Shown here: positions 11,626 to 21,917 of the stretch, in pieces
How positions within the stretch are numbered: position 1 is the stretch's first letter
Layout of the letters: each line of letters opens with the position of its first letter
Assembly: GCA_017654935.2 (NCBI GenBank)
Contig: CM065693.1
Location: 13,331,326-13,395,325, forward strand
DNA: 64,000 nucleotides
Direction of reading: 5' to 3'
Origin: Phymorhynchus buccinoides
Taxonomy: Eukaryota > Mollusca > Gastropoda > Neogastropoda > Raphitomidae
Made by a program: the position numbers and the translations under genes
Notes under the pieces: model-generated
The model's input: only the letters and a program-made list of their open reading frames with translations
What the model was told of the DNA's origin: nothing
Databases searched by the model: none

Positions 11626-11905
11626 TAGGGAGAACGGAGAGTACAAAATGTAACGGTGGGGAAATGGTTTCCTCGATTCCAGTGGTGTGCCAGGAACAAT
11701 ATTGGGGTTAGTCTCCCTCCCCCCCTCGTGTTGATGTAAGGCCATCAGGGGTCAGAACTCCCTTAACTTAATCCTGGGAACAATGAATGCACTGGGGGGA
11801 ATGGAACCGTGCTGTCTAGGAGCTGTGAAGTGTGGGCTGAGAAGTAAAAAGGGTGTGGGGGTGGGGGTACCGCAAAATGATGTTTGTATACAGGATTAAC
11901 TTAAC

Positions 11906-11906
<1 letters not shown>

Positions 11907-11976
<70 letters not shown>
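11907..11976. repeat. (GA)n microsatellite
   Basis: About 35 GA units. Confidence 0.95.
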
Positions 11977-11979
<3 letters not shown>

Positions 11980-12323
11980 GTGAAGGTGGTGAAATTAACA
12001 TTAAGAGTGCTTTTTACTAAGCACACAGTGATCTGCAATGTATGTGTGTGTTTGTGTGTGAGTGCTTGTCCGTCCATGTAATAATACATGACATTCATAA
12101 AGCGCTTTTAAGAATACAGCCCTAGTGCTGTACAATCGATGTGTATGTGTCAGTGAGTGTGTATGTATGCGTGCGCATGTGTGTGACTCACTGCATTGAC
12201 TGCCTAACGTAATTCTTGTTCTTCATCATAGCTCAATGTGACTCGATTAGGCTTCTAGCAACTCACCAAAAACGTTCAACTTGAAGCTGAGGACTGGGGT
12301 CTTGTGCATTTCTTCTTCCTTAA

Positions 12324-12882
12324 GATAAAGGTGCACCCTGACGGATGAGTTTTTGCGAGAAACACGTCGAGATCACAAGAAAGACAGCCTTTTCAAGGAT
12401 CGGAACACTCAATTTGCTCTGGTTTCCTAGAAATCAAACCGTCAAAACGGCGTTTCCTCCTTGGCGGATATGCCGGAGAGAGAAGCCATTTTGGATGGGG
12501 TGGGTGGAGGTCACTCATTGTGGTTGAAGCTTTTTTTTGTAGTGCAGTAAAAACAAATTGGAGCTATATTCTTTGTTGTGAGCGAAACTCCTTTAGGTAA
12601 ACTGCATAAAATTTTAAAAAACAATAATACAAAGGCTTGTATTATGAACATTTCGTGCAAACGATTTGGTCTAAACTCAGGCGGCCATTAAAAAAGAGAA
12701 GCCACATGTCTTCTCTTTCACTGAAATAATTTGACTTCCAGCACCTCCGCCAAGGAGGAATCGCCGATTTGACTTATAGGAAACCAGAGCAAAGTGAGTG
12801 TTGCGATCTCTGTAAAGGGTGTTTTCCTGGTGATCTCGACGCGTTTCTTGCAAAAATCCATCCGTCAGGGTGCCCCTTTAAA
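12324..12882. mobile_element. foldback MITE Z
   Basis: Long imperfect inverted repeats: the left arm (from about 12326, GGTGCACCCTGACGGATG) pairs with the right arm ending near 12882. Pairing continues for over 100 bp per arm and includes the TTTGCTCTGGTTTCCTA block. No transposase is seen. Confidence 0.75.
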
Positions 12883-12889
12883 TTCCCGA

Positions 12890-13116
12890 GGCGTTCTCTT
12901 CATTTAGTTCTAAGCTTCTCTTTCCCATAACCCCTCTCGAAAATCTTCTTAAAAATTTGGAGCGTGAAAACGCTAGATCAAGCAGCTGCGCTTTTGGCTC
13001 CAGTGACCTTTGACCAATGACCGTCGTCTTCGCACTTGGCCTAGATATCCTAACTACTATCTGCAGGCTAAATTTGAGGGTCCTTGGTCCCTCTGTTCAA
13101 AAGCTATCACGTTAAA
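12890..13116. other. intergenic, nothing recognised
   Basis: No ORF or repeat that I could match elsewhere in the window. Confidence 0.4.
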
Positions 13117-13359
13117 GCCGGCGACAGACTATGTGACTGCCTCATGTGACTCGATCAGGTCGTGACGTTTCACCTCATTTGCATACCATCCTACTCGATC
13201 AGTCTGACTCAGTCGGCCCCAGTCAGGTGACAGGGCCGAATAGGGCGGGTTCTAAATCGAGTCAGATGGCTTGTGACCTCTTCTGTGCGGGAAACAAAAT
13301 TTGATCTACGTCACAACCTGATCGAGTCATATGAGGCAGTCGCATAGTCTGTCGCCCGC
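13117..13359. mobile_element. MITE W
   Basis: About 243 bp with inverted ends of roughly 50 bp that are over 85% matched (GGCGACAGACTATGTGACTG on the left, its near complement on the right). Non-coding. Single copy in this window. Confidence 0.75.
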
Positions 13360-13685
13360 TTAGCACAAATAGTCGGTCAGTCAGCCAGCCAGGAACAAAG
13401 AGCGGTGAAAACATTAAAGCGGCTGCAAATTAATTGTGAATGGTAGGCCTACTAGGTGTATGAAAGCCCAGCGACTGGGTTTTACTACACACATCAACAA
13501 AAGTTAAGGACCACCAATTCAATTTGCTCGATTTTCTATATTTGCATGCTCAAGTGATGTTAAATGTTGTGGGAAATGGGGGCTTAATATGTAGGCACGG
13601 TAAAGGTCAAGATGTGCCACCACCCCTACATTTCTCGGTTAATGGATGATTTTAGTTAATATAACTATCTATTCTATCTATATAC

Positions 13686-13879
13686 TTACCGTTTCACTAC
13701 GAATGAGTTATCTCTTCCAATTTGGAGCTAATGCCAATTACCAAAGACCAAAAAAGTCTTAGTCTTCACAAGACTAACTTACTTCCCTTGGTCTGGTTTA
13801 GCAATACCACTGAGCTGCTGTGGATCCCCTTCCTGACGTCACTTCCGGGGAGCCAACTTTGAATCATGATAAATTTTTT
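13686..13879. repeat. DIRS right inverted terminal repeat
   Basis: Nearly identical to the reverse complement of 19895-20089 (one clear mismatch near 13868). Outside it the right end carries a unique extension, 13644-13685, that is repeated in inverted form inside the ICR. Confidence 0.92.
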
Positions 13880-13936
13880 GACTACTCGACTCGCAACGAT
13901 GTTTTCGTCGGAGGGAGGTGGGTGGGAACCTTTGAT

Positions 13937-14034
13937 CGTAGTGAAACGGTAAGTATATAGATAGAATAGATAGTTATATTAACTAAAATCATCCAATCTA
14001 TTCTATCATGTTACCGTTTCACTACGAATGAGTT
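13937..14034. repeat. DIRS internal complementary region (ICR)
   Basis: Positions 13937-13994 are the exact reverse complement of the right end 13644-13701. Positions 13995-14034 are the exact reverse complement of the left end 20066-20105. The two end sequences therefore meet head to head, as expected of the DIRS circle-junction template. Confidence 0.93.
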
Positions 14035-14252
14035 GTTTCCCAACGAGGAGGTGGGTAAGAAAAAACATTGTTGAATTTTTAACTTTCCAACAAAGAGCAA
14101 ACATTTCATACCCATTATATCCAAAAAGCGGGATTACCCAGGGTATCCCCGTGATAGCACCGGAAGCATCCGTATGAACATATAATTTCATTCCCCCAAC
14201 AGGCATATACATATATATGCATCCCAATAAACAATAACAACATAAATTACCG

Positions 14253-15332
14253 TTAGACCAAGGAGACAGGGGTCTGTGCCAGCACCAGCTTCCTGATGCC
14301 GTAGGTATCATTTTGTCTCCTGGCGGAGAAATGTCGTAGATAGAAGTTCAAGAACGTGGTCTCTGACTTCCAGTAGGCGGCCTCCAAGACGCTGGATAAG
14401 GCCACACCCTTGATCATGGCCAAGGAGGAGCTGATAGCCCGAATTTCATGGGCTCTCAGGGGGTTTTGGGGCAAGGATTTGTCAGCGTTTGAGTATGCTA
14501 ATTTTATAGCATCTATCAGCCAACTAGAAATGGTGGATTTCGAAATGTCTTTCATGTATTTGTCATTCAGTGAAACGAACAGGCGTCGTTTGTGCCCTCG
14601 GAACTGAGAAGTTCTCTTCAAGTATAACCGAAGGGCTCTAACTGGACATAGGAATCTGTCGGTGTCATCAGGAGCCAGAATGGTGCAAAGACTCTGAACT
14701 GTCACTGAAGGAGAGGACGCCTGAGCGGACTGGTTCTTAGCACGAAACTCCGGAAGGAAAGACAGTGTCATGGATTGATCCGAAGAATTGAACTCAATAT
14801 CCGAACCTAGACCGCTAAGAGCATGGACGCCACTAACCCGCCTAGCAGTAGCTAAAGACAATAGAAAAACTGTCTTGTATGTCAACAACTTGAAAGACAA
14901 CGATGCTAAAGGTTCACATTGATCCCGAAGAAAGGACAGAACAACGAACAAATCCCACTGAGGAAGGCGAACGCCCGAGGACACAGACTTGTTGCGGACT
15001 GCATCAATCAGATGTGAAAGTTCAATAGCTAAGGAAAAAGAAGGATTTCTCTTGCCCGTAGCTACCGTTATAGTATGCACAACAGAAGCCTTGTATCCAT
15101 TTAACGTCTGAGCGGATAAGCCGCGGTTCTGGTGGAGGTGAGCCAAAAACTGAGTAAACTCCGGACCGGAAGGATCTAACGGAGAAATGCCATGGGACAA
15201 ACAGAAACCATACCATGAGGCCCACCGTATGTCATATAGTTTGTTAGTACTCTGTCGTCTCGCCTTGAGTACTAAGTCCACAGTTTGTTCTGAGAGTCCG
15301 CGTGCTCGCAGGCCTGACCGCATAGTAGCCAT
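14253..15332 (-). CDS. DIRS tyrosine recombinase (YR)
   Basis: Counting from the ATG at 15332 the protein is 359 residues. It catalyses strand exchange during integration of element cDNA. An N-terminal helical DNA-binding region (about 1-100) is followed by the catalytic domain: Arg165 in an ATARRVSG block, His295 and Arg298 in AHEIR, Trp321 in the His/Trp position, and the nucleophile Tyr331 in FLNFYLR. All five positions are present. The same frame stays open upstream to about 17492 without a required ATG, overlapping the RT frame, so the true start may lie further upstream. It ends 219 bp before the ICR. Confidence 0.9.
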   Translation of the reverse strand: MATMRSGLRARGLSEQTVDLVLKARRQSTNKLYDIRWASWYGFCLSHGISPLDPSGPEFTQFLAHLHQNRGLSAQTLNGYKASVVHTITVATGKRNPSFSLAIELSHLIDAVRNKSVSSGVRLPQWDLFVVLSFLRDQCEPLASLSFKLLTYKTVFLLSLATARRVSGVHALSGLGSDIEFNSSDQSMTLSFLPEFRAKNQSAQASSPSVTVQSLCTILAPDDTDRFLCPVRALRLYLKRTSQFRGHKRRLFVSLNDKYMKDISKSTISSWLIDAIKLAYSNADKSLPQNPLRAHEIRAISSSLAMIKGVALSSVLEAAYWKSETTFLNFYLRHFSARRQNDTYGIRKLVLAQTPVSLV

Positions 15333-17218
15333 GCGGTCAGCTGAAACAGTTGGGGGTTGGCGTGGCCGACTCCCGTGCGTGGCTGAAGCAGAGTGTCTTT
15401 TGTGAGACGAAGAGGGACGCTTGGAACGTGTGAGAGGCTGGTGAGCTCCGGGAACCAAGGGCTGGTCTCCCAGAATGGGGCGATGATGATCAGCCGGGGT
15501 AGATCGCGGCTGTATTTCTCGAGTACCTTGGGTAGGAGAGACGTTGGAGGGTATGCATACGCCGACATTCCTGTCCAGGGCATCGAGAAGGCGTTGCGCG
15601 CTAGTGCCTGAGGGTCCCTCATAGGTGATACGTAGACCGGCAGCCTGCAGTTGAACCTCGTGGCGAACAGGTCCACGTGCGGTTTCCCCCAGAGGGACCA
15701 CAGTGGGAGGAGAGACTGATGTGCAATAGTCCATTCCGTGGGTAGGATCTGGCCCTTTCTGCTGAGCTGGTCCGCTAAAACGTTCAGTTTTCCCGGGACA
15801 TACTCCACCGACAGGGAGATTTGTTTGGCTTGAGCCCACAGAAGGATCTCCTCCGCTTTTCTCGAGAGAGCAGGCGATCGTGTTCCACCTTGACGGCGCA
15901 GGTAAGACAGGGCTGTCGTATTGTCGCCGCAAACGGTGACCCACTTGCCGGTGAGACAAACTGCAAACGACTTGAGGGCCCTCGCCACCGCTTCCAATTC
16001 CAGCAGATTGATGTGAAAGAGTGTCTCTGCGAGAGTCCACTTGCCTGAAGCCTCCCTGTCGTCGAGGTGTGCACCCCAACCAGTTTTGGAAGCGTCCGTG
16101 TGAAGGAACAGTTGTTGCTGAAGAGGTCTGATAGGAACCGTTTGGTTGACCCAGGCACGGTCTGTCCACTGTTCGGTTGCCTCTAGAAACCAGTCCCCTA
16201 GCATCACTTGGTGTTCCAGCTGAAGGCGAGAGATCTTTCTCTGAGCCAGCAAGCGTTGCAGTGGCCGTTTGTGGACCCGAGCCAGAGGAAGAAGGTCCGC
16301 TACTGATTCCATCAGCCCGAGTAGACGGAGTAACTGGCGGGCAGAAGCTGAGGTTTTCTGTCTGAGGGCAGTGACCGACTCCACGAGGGCTAGAATCCTG
16401 CTGTCTGACGGCCGAACGGTGAATTGGACGGTGTTGAAAGACATGCCCAGGTAGTTGAAAGAGGTTGATGGAGTCAGATCCGATTTGATGTCGTGGATAC
16501 GAAACCCCAGAGAAGCGGACAGTTGAACCAGGGTTTCCGTTTGACTCAAGCAGAGTGCGCGAGAGGACGCCAGTAGAAGCCAGTCGTCCAGGTAGACGCG
16601 AAGGCGGATGGATTGTGCCCTGGCAATCCGCACAAGTTCCTTGGTGACTCTCGTAAAAAACCAAGGGGCTGGCGACAGGCCGAAGGGCAGGGCCACAAAC
16701 TGGAACGTCTGTTGCCTCCAGACAAAGCGAAGGAACTTCTGCCGCGACGGGTGAATGCCCACATGGAAATATGCGTCGCGCAGGTCGATGGATGTAGCCC
16801 AATCGTTCTGAAGAATGGACAGACGGATGGAAGCGGCTGTCTCCATCTTGAACTTGTCCGTACGGATGTACTTGTTCAGAGGGGAAAGGTCCAAGACAGG
16901 GCGAAACTCTCCGTTCTTTTTGGGGACTACAAACAGGCGAGAGTAGAACCCCGAGTCCACCGGGGCCACTGGAATGATGGCTCCCTTCTGCTGTAGAGAG
17001 GCGACTTCTTTGTCGAGAGCTTCGAATTTTGCCCGGTCTTGGGGTGCTGGGAAGGAGATTGGGTGAGAGGACAGGGGAGGTTCCTGAGTAAACTGGAACC
17101 TGTAGCCTGCCCGCACGACCTGAAGGATCCAAGTATTTTCGACCAAACGTTCCCATGCAGGAAGGCATTCCCACAGAGAACCAACGCTTGTATCGGCCGA
17201 AAAACCTGGACCCTCCAC
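15272..17218 (-). CDS. DIRS reverse transcriptase / RNase H
   Basis: The frame is 648 codons from a GTG at 17218; there is no ATG near the start and the frame continues open upstream across the Gag stop. RT covers roughly residues 60-300, with the SIDLRDAYF block (145-148 acidic) and the catalytic YLDD at 209-212 followed by WLL, a form typical of DIRS RTs. RNase H follows, with TDAS (Asp375), Glu407/Glu409 and GDN (Asp432). A C-terminal region from about 512 (VDLFATRFN) resembles the segment after RNase H in DIRS proteins, sometimes called methyltransferase-like; that label is uncertain. It lies one frame (-1) from Gag and overlaps the recombinase by 61 bp or more. Confidence 0.92.
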   Translation of the reverse strand: MEGPGFSADTSVGSLWECLPAWERLVENTWILQVVRAGYRFQFTQEPPLSSHPISFPAPQDRAKFEALDKEVASLQQKGAIIPVAPVDSGFYSRLFVVPKKNGEFRPVLDLSPLNKYIRTDKFKMETAASIRLSILQNDWATSIDLRDAYFHVGIHPSRQKFLRFVWRQQTFQFVALPFGLSPAPWFFTRVTKELVRIARAQSIRLRVYLDDWLLLASSRALCLSQTETLVQLSASLGFRIHDIKSDLTPSTSFNYLGMSFNTVQFTVRPSDSRILALVESVTALRQKTSASARQLLRLLGLMESVADLLPLARVHKRPLQRLLAQRKISRLQLEHQVMLGDWFLEATEQWTDRAWVNQTVPIRPLQQQLFLHTDASKTGWGAHLDDREASGKWTLAETLFHINLLELEAVARALKSFAVCLTGKWVTVCGDNTTALSYLRRQGGTRSPALSRKAEEILLWAQAKQISLSVEYVPGKLNVLADQLSRKGQILPTEWTIAHQSLLPLWSLWGKPHVDLFATRFNCRLPVYVSPMRDPQALARNAFSMPWTGMSAYAYPPTSLLPKVLEKYSRDLPRLIIIAPFWETSPWFPELTSLSHVPSVPLRLTKDTLLQPRTGVGHANPQLFQLTAWLLCGQACEHADSQNKLWT

Positions 17219-17232
17219 AGATCGAGCGGGCT

Positions 17233-19680
17233 TTAATGAAAAGGCTGTTTCCGCCCCGAGAACGCGGTACGGCTGAATCGGGGCGGACCCGAAGCAGCCG
17301 ATCCACGTCCTGAGAACGAGGAACCACGGGCTGAAGAGGGGGGAGTGGGCTGGAAAGCGGGACGGTGGCGCTGACCTGAAGACTGGTTGTAGGGGAAGCG
17401 AGAAACACGACCCCTAGAAGACACCATCCTGGAGGGAGTGTGACTGGCTGGCTTGAACTCTGTGCGTGCGCGCTTAGGTTGAGGAGCGGCAAAACTCTGA
17501 CTCGCAGCCTTACGAGCCCACATCATGAGCTGTTCCTGAGAGAGATCGTTCCTCCGTTTCTTGGAGCCTTCCAGAACGTCCTTGACCGTGTTCGGGTGGA
17601 AGGTGGCGGAAGGATGGGACGGGCAGGAACGTAGCGTGGAGCGTTCTTCGAGGTCCAGTCGGAGTTTACAAGCCCGGACCACAGAGTCTCTGTATGTAGC
17701 AGCCAGTTGAACCCTGGTGCTAGAAGCCACTGACGAAATCGAGTTCACTGCTTTGTTGAGCGAAGCCAAACAAACACCCAATGCCCGTTCATCTATGGAC
17801 TCAAGCAGGCTGAAATCTTCTGGTTTAGCCGTTGTGGTGGAGCCCACTATCTGGGACAGAGTCTGCAGCATGGAGGTAGCGAGAGAAGCGGCTCGGAGAA
17901 CAGCGTAAGACGATCTTTCCAAGTTGTTAAACGAGGACTGTGAGAAAGAGACCGTCGATTGTCCTCCCTGTGGCCTAAAATCCAGAGATTGTTTCTCTTG
18001 AGGAGACACACTCGAGTGCGAAGGCACAGGCACAAAGGTACTGGATAGCTGAAACGGGGGGAAGAAGTCTTTCTTCAGGAATGTCCCCGCACGAGAAGGA
18101 ATTGGGTCCGGTTGACGTGGAGGGGGACCGTCGTCCTCCTCGGTCAGAATCTGAGGCTGAGTCCAGAGAATAGAGTCGGCACGTCGAAGCTCTTGGCGAA
18201 TAAACGGCGAAGTGTGAAGAGCAAGTCTTGCTTCTTTCGGAGCCTGTAATTCTCCGAAAAACTGTGGCTGTTCCTTGCTGGAATTCGACTCAGAAAGAGG
18301 CATCGGTTTGATGTCCTGACAGTATGGACGGAGAATATCCAAGTATCCTTGGTAGTTCCCGGTAGAAGGAACTGGTTCCACTTGTACAGGGGGCTCAGAA
18401 CAGAAGCTGCCCTGCTCCACCCGTGAGAAACGATCAACGTCCTGATCTGTTTCGTCACCAGGGTGTTGAAGATCGGAAAATCTCTCGCGCATGACCCGAC
18501 GAACTTCGTCTCTCACTGCTGAGTCAAATTCGCTGTCATCCTCGGAGTAAGGCGGAAGAAAATCATCTTCGACAGGAGAAACATGTAGACCCAGGCCAGA
18601 GTTCCTAGAGGGAAGCCCATGCCGAGTTTCATCCGTTGAAAATCTCTCCGTAGCAGAGACTGTTCTGCGCCGTGACAGCATAGTTCGTTCTGACGGGTCA
18701 ACGGACGTTGTCCGTATGCGGTCCGTGCCGACAGTGCCCACGGGCACGGTGCTACCGGTACGGGTAGCAGTTTCTAGTGTCACGTGACCGTGTTTCATTG
18801 GTTCACGGATGACGGAGCCGTTATCTGCCTCGCCCCACGGGCGGCCGGAGTCCCCATGACGGGTACCGGTTTGGGACCGCACATGACCGGACTTCTTCCA
18901 GCCCCGCGCCATGCTGCCGCTCCCGGACAAACCGGGCGGACTTACAGGTCTAGAGTTACGAATTTGCCAGTTTCTGGGAGAATCCATCCGTGGAATCACA
19001 CACTCACGTGAACGGGAGTCGTAGACCGGTACCGTGTCCGTCCGTGTCCGTTCCCGACGGTCAGAGAAGTGTCCGTCGAGATTTTCATCCATTGAGAAGA
19101 TCGGTATGCCGGTCTTCCTCTCCAAACTGGCCAGTTGGTCCGTCGAGTAAGAGGTTGAAACAGCCGTTTCAAATCCGTCGAAACTTCGAGAATGGTAAGG
19201 CACTCTGTCTCTGAGGTTCTCATCCGCCAAACTTGGCGGTTCATCCAATGGTACTGAGTCACAGTCAAGTTTTGTACTTGTCCTAGTCGTGGTGGGCCTC
19301 ATTGAACCACCTGACATCGAAACCAAAGAAGAGGACGGGACCAAAACTAAACCCTTGTTCTGTAGTTCTGCCAGCATATCGGAGACTAAAGTAGAGGAAT
19401 CTACTAAAGAAATGACATGTTCCGTCTGCTCCACAGACGGCTCCGACACAGCAGAAGTACTAGAAGAAGAATGAGTGGGAAGGAGGGGGGGAGGGGGGGG
19501 CACTTTCTTCTTCGAAGACGAAGAAGAAGAAGACGACCTAGACTTAGAACTAGACTCTTTCTTCGAACTAGAACTAGAACTAGGGGTAGGGGTAGAAAGG
19601 AACTTCCCTTTCTCATCCCTAGACTGCTTAGACGACGAAGTAGAAGCAGAAGGCACAGAAGTGACACCGATGTCCGACAT
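17233..19680 (-). CDS. DIRS Gag-like protein
   Basis: 815 residues from an ATG at 19680. The first ~70 residues are very Ser/Lys-rich. The middle is acidic and polar, and the C-terminus (about 730-815) is Arg/Ser/Gly-rich and basic, suitable for nucleic-acid binding. No zinc knuckle is seen, as is common in DIRS Gag. Assignment rests mainly on position, upstream of RT in an otherwise typical element; the stop lies 14 bases before the first possible RT start codon. The function in particle assembly is inferred. Confidence 0.75.
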   Translation of the reverse strand: MSDIGVTSVPSASTSSSKQSRDEKGKFLSTPTPSSSSSSKKESSSKSRSSSSSSSSKKKVPPPPPLLPTHSSSSTSAVSEPSVEQTEHVISLVDSSTLVSDMLAELQNKGLVLVPSSSLVSMSGGSMRPTTTRTSTKLDCDSVPLDEPPSLADENLRDRVPYHSRSFDGFETAVSTSYSTDQLASLERKTGIPIFSMDENLDGHFSDRRERTRTDTVPVYDSRSRECVIPRMDSPRNWQIRNSRPVSPPGLSGSGSMARGWKKSGHVRSQTGTRHGDSGRPWGEADNGSVIREPMKHGHVTLETATRTGSTVPVGTVGTDRIRTTSVDPSERTMLSRRRTVSATERFSTDETRHGLPSRNSGLGLHVSPVEDDFLPPYSEDDSEFDSAVRDEVRRVMRERFSDLQHPGDETDQDVDRFSRVEQGSFCSEPPVQVEPVPSTGNYQGYLDILRPYCQDIKPMPLSESNSSKEQPQFFGELQAPKEARLALHTSPFIRQELRRADSILWTQPQILTEEDDGPPPRQPDPIPSRAGTFLKKDFFPPFQLSSTFVPVPSHSSVSPQEKQSLDFRPQGGQSTVSFSQSSFNNLERSSYAVLRAASLATSMLQTLSQIVGSTTTAKPEDFSLLESIDERALGVCLASLNKAVNSISSVASSTRVQLAATYRDSVVRACKLRLDLEERSTLRSCPSHPSATFHPNTVKDVLEGSKKRRNDLSQEQLMMWARKAASQSFAAPQPKRARTEFKPASHTPSRMVSSRGRVSRFPYNQSSGQRHRPAFQPTPPSSARGSSFSGRGSAASGPPRFSRTAFSGRKQPFH

Positions 19681-19894
19681 GTTAACAACGAGGGCACAAA
19701 ACCGGTGTCAAACAACAATCAAATAATTTTCCTTTAACCAAAATTCGATCCCAAAAATCAAATTAAAATTATACACTGACAATACCTGTTACCCAAGGGG
19801 CAAAAGGGAACACAAAGAAGGTAGAATGGCAAGGAAAATAGCTTGAAAATGAATTAAATTTGCAGAGCAAAAAAGAACATGGCAGCTCCAATTG

Positions 19895-20089
19895 GAAAAA
19901 ATTTATTATGATTCAAAGTTGGCTCCCCGGAAGTGACGTCAGGAAGGGGATCCACAGCAGCTCAGTGGTATTGCTAAACCAGACCAAGGGAAGTAAGTTA
20001 GTCTTGTGAAGACTAAGACTTTTTTGGTCTTTGGTAATTGGCATTAGCTCCAAATTGGAAGAGATAACTCATTCGTAGTGAAACGGTAA
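19895..20089. repeat. DIRS left inverted terminal repeat
   Basis: Pairs with 13686-13879. The outermost 16 bases, 20090-20105, are specific to this end and reappear in the ICR. The region 19681-20105 would be the 5' leader. Confidence 0.92.
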
Positions 20090-20400
20090 CATGATAGAAT
20101 AGATTTGTATTTTCCCGTTATTGCCTTTCTTACCATACATAAAGCTGTATTTTAGGAACATATTCACCAAATTATCTTTTTGGAATACGAACCCTAACCC
20201 TACCCCTACCCTATAAGATGGAAAAACGCAACGAACCACAACTGTGACAATTCGCGGTGTACTGCAGTACATAGTGGGGGTAGGGGTAGGTTTAGGGCTA
20301 GTATTCCAAAAAGGTTATTAGCTAAAAATGTTCCTAAAATACAGCTTTATGTATGGTAAGAAAGGCACAAACGGAAAAATAAAATTAACACTGATTATGA

Positions 20401-21355
20401 CCTAGTATGCAGTTGGCACGTTTATGTTATCATCCCAGTTTATGTATACCAAGCAATAGAACATAGAGATGTTTAGGTGTCCTCAACACACAATTGAATG
20501 CATTCTAAAAATTTTTTATCAATTGTCCATTTTTTTAATTATTGCTTGGCATACAGAAATTGGGAAGACCAACAAAACAAAAATGGACATGTTATGTGCA
20601 AACTACAATCTGGTCATGGTCTGTGCTCATTTTCGTGCCTACACAGGGTTCGTACAGATTTATCATACCAAAATTCACAAACTTTCAAAGAACGTTTCAA
20701 AGACCCTTTATCCTATTTTCAAAGACCGCTCAAGACATGCAATCTCAAGTTTACAAACTTAATGATTTTTTTGCACAGAGTGCAGAACGCCTGTTGTTTG
20801 TCAGTAGCATGCTTTCACAGCCACTTATATTGTATTCAACTTTTTTAAACAACTTCTCGTTGAAATGGCAGCTGCCTGGTATTTTCAACTTTTTTTTATT
20901 GGATGATGACTGCTTCGATCATAACTGAAGTTGCACTGGTGTAGCCAAAAGACCAGGATATAGCAAAGGGAAGTAACACACGACAAATTGAGGACATGAT
21001 TTATTCTGCTAGATGGAACTGGATCGTCAAACTGGATATCGGACAATAAGCCAAATTAAAGTAAATTGCTTCATTATCAATTCTGGAAGCAAAAAAACCC
21101 CGTTTTGGACGGCATTACTTTTTTTTAGGCGTCAATGACTTTTTCACAAACCATTTCACGATTTTCACAGACCAAAGCCAATTTTCAAAGACTTGAAAAT
21201 GGCACTCCATTTCTCAAAGACTGTGTGAACCCTGCTACATAATCACGCAGTTCCACAAAATTTAACATCACTTGAGCATGCCCCAATATCGAAAATTGAA
21301 TAGGCGGCCCTTAACTTTCGTTGATGTTTGTGGAAATGTGCTGTTATTATTCCCG
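20401..21355. other. intergenic, nothing firm recognised
   Basis: AT-rich. Several copies of TTTCAAAGAC / TTTTCACAGAC-like words at 20680-20730 and 21130-21215 suggest an old degenerate element. No supported gene. Confidence 0.4.
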
Positions 21356-21359
21356 ACAC

Positions 21360-21486
21360 CATCAACCGGGTGTAGAGTGGCACAGCAGTAGCGCGTTCGC
21401 CTCGTGCAAGTAAACCCGAGTTCAAACCTGGGTACATGGGGATTTTCCCTCTCACTCTGCACTAGGCATTATGGTCTGAACGTGGA

Positions 21487-21517
<31 letters not shown>

Positions 21518-21745
21518 CGTGTGCCCATGCACTTAGCACACATTAAACCCAGTGGCAACGAAAAAGTTGTCATTTGGTCAAAATTTACCCCCACCCTTTC
21601 CTTCCTCATCAGTCACACAAATATCGCATGCAAATAAAAATTTAAAAAATGGGTAGCGCGCCTCTGGCTGCGACGCACTCTCCAGGTGGGAACAACCCGA
21701 ATTTCACAGAGACGACTCTGTGACTATAAAGTACCAAATGCTTCT
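21360..21745 (+). mobile_element. tRNA-derived SINE family B, full
   Basis: The head contains GTAGAGTGGCACAGCAGTAG (A-box region) and GAGTTCAAACCTGGG (B-box region). The body ends with the GAATTTCACAGAGACGACTC block also present in family A. Other copies: 41060-41450 (reverse, full), 7030-7245 and 28865-29080 (reverse, partial). Confidence 0.85.
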
Positions 21746-21917
21746 TTCCTTTTCCTTTTTTAAAGAATTAATTCCTTTTGATACTTGTTTTTTTCAAGAA
21801 TATTTTTTTAGATAACAACTGGAATGACAGCCTATGAACCGAACCTACTATCTGTTGTGTCTCACCAGGATTCCTGAAGGAAGATAGAAGTGTTGTGACC
21901 AGTTTCGAGCTAAGCTA

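Larger units (their letters stand above)
13644..20105 (-). mobile_element. complete DIRS-type tyrosine-recombinase retrotransposon
   Basis: About 6.46 kb read on the minus strand, from 20105 down to 13644. It has ~195-bp inverted terminal repeats (19895-20089 and 13686-13879), three long overlapping or abutting frames (Gag-like, RT/RNase H, tyrosine recombinase), and an internal complementary region at 13937-14034. There are no LTRs and no DDE integrase. In DIRS elements the recombinase is thought to integrate a circular cDNA without making a target duplication. All three frames are free of stops, so the copy may be young. Confidence 0.93.
13602..20400. mobile_element. foldback element V, split by the DIRS element
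   Basis: The left part is 13602-13643 (TAAAGGTCAAGATGTGCCAC onward). The rest resumes at 20106 and continues to about 20400, including inverted arms around ACATAAAGCTGTATTTT and a centre with CCCTAACCC-like motifs. The uninterrupted relative at 62747-63147 has the same order of blocks. The extreme right terminus has decayed. Confidence 0.75.

Noticed and set aside
15332..17492. The upstream 720 codons of the long recombinase frame as a separate protein domain
   Set aside because: The amino-acid sequence is Ser/Arg/Pro-rich and lacks a recognisable domain; the same bases encode clear RT and RNase H motifs in another frame.
13644..20105. Endogenous retrovirus or LTR retrotransposon
   Set aside because: There are no direct LTRs, no protease or DDE integrase seen, no envelope, and the recombinase plus inverted ends and ICR identify a DIRS element.
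20180..20305. Telomere-like CCCTAACCC and GGGTTAG words
   Set aside because: They are few and imperfect, occur in inverted arms of foldback element V (also at 62870-63030), and are not a telomeric array.
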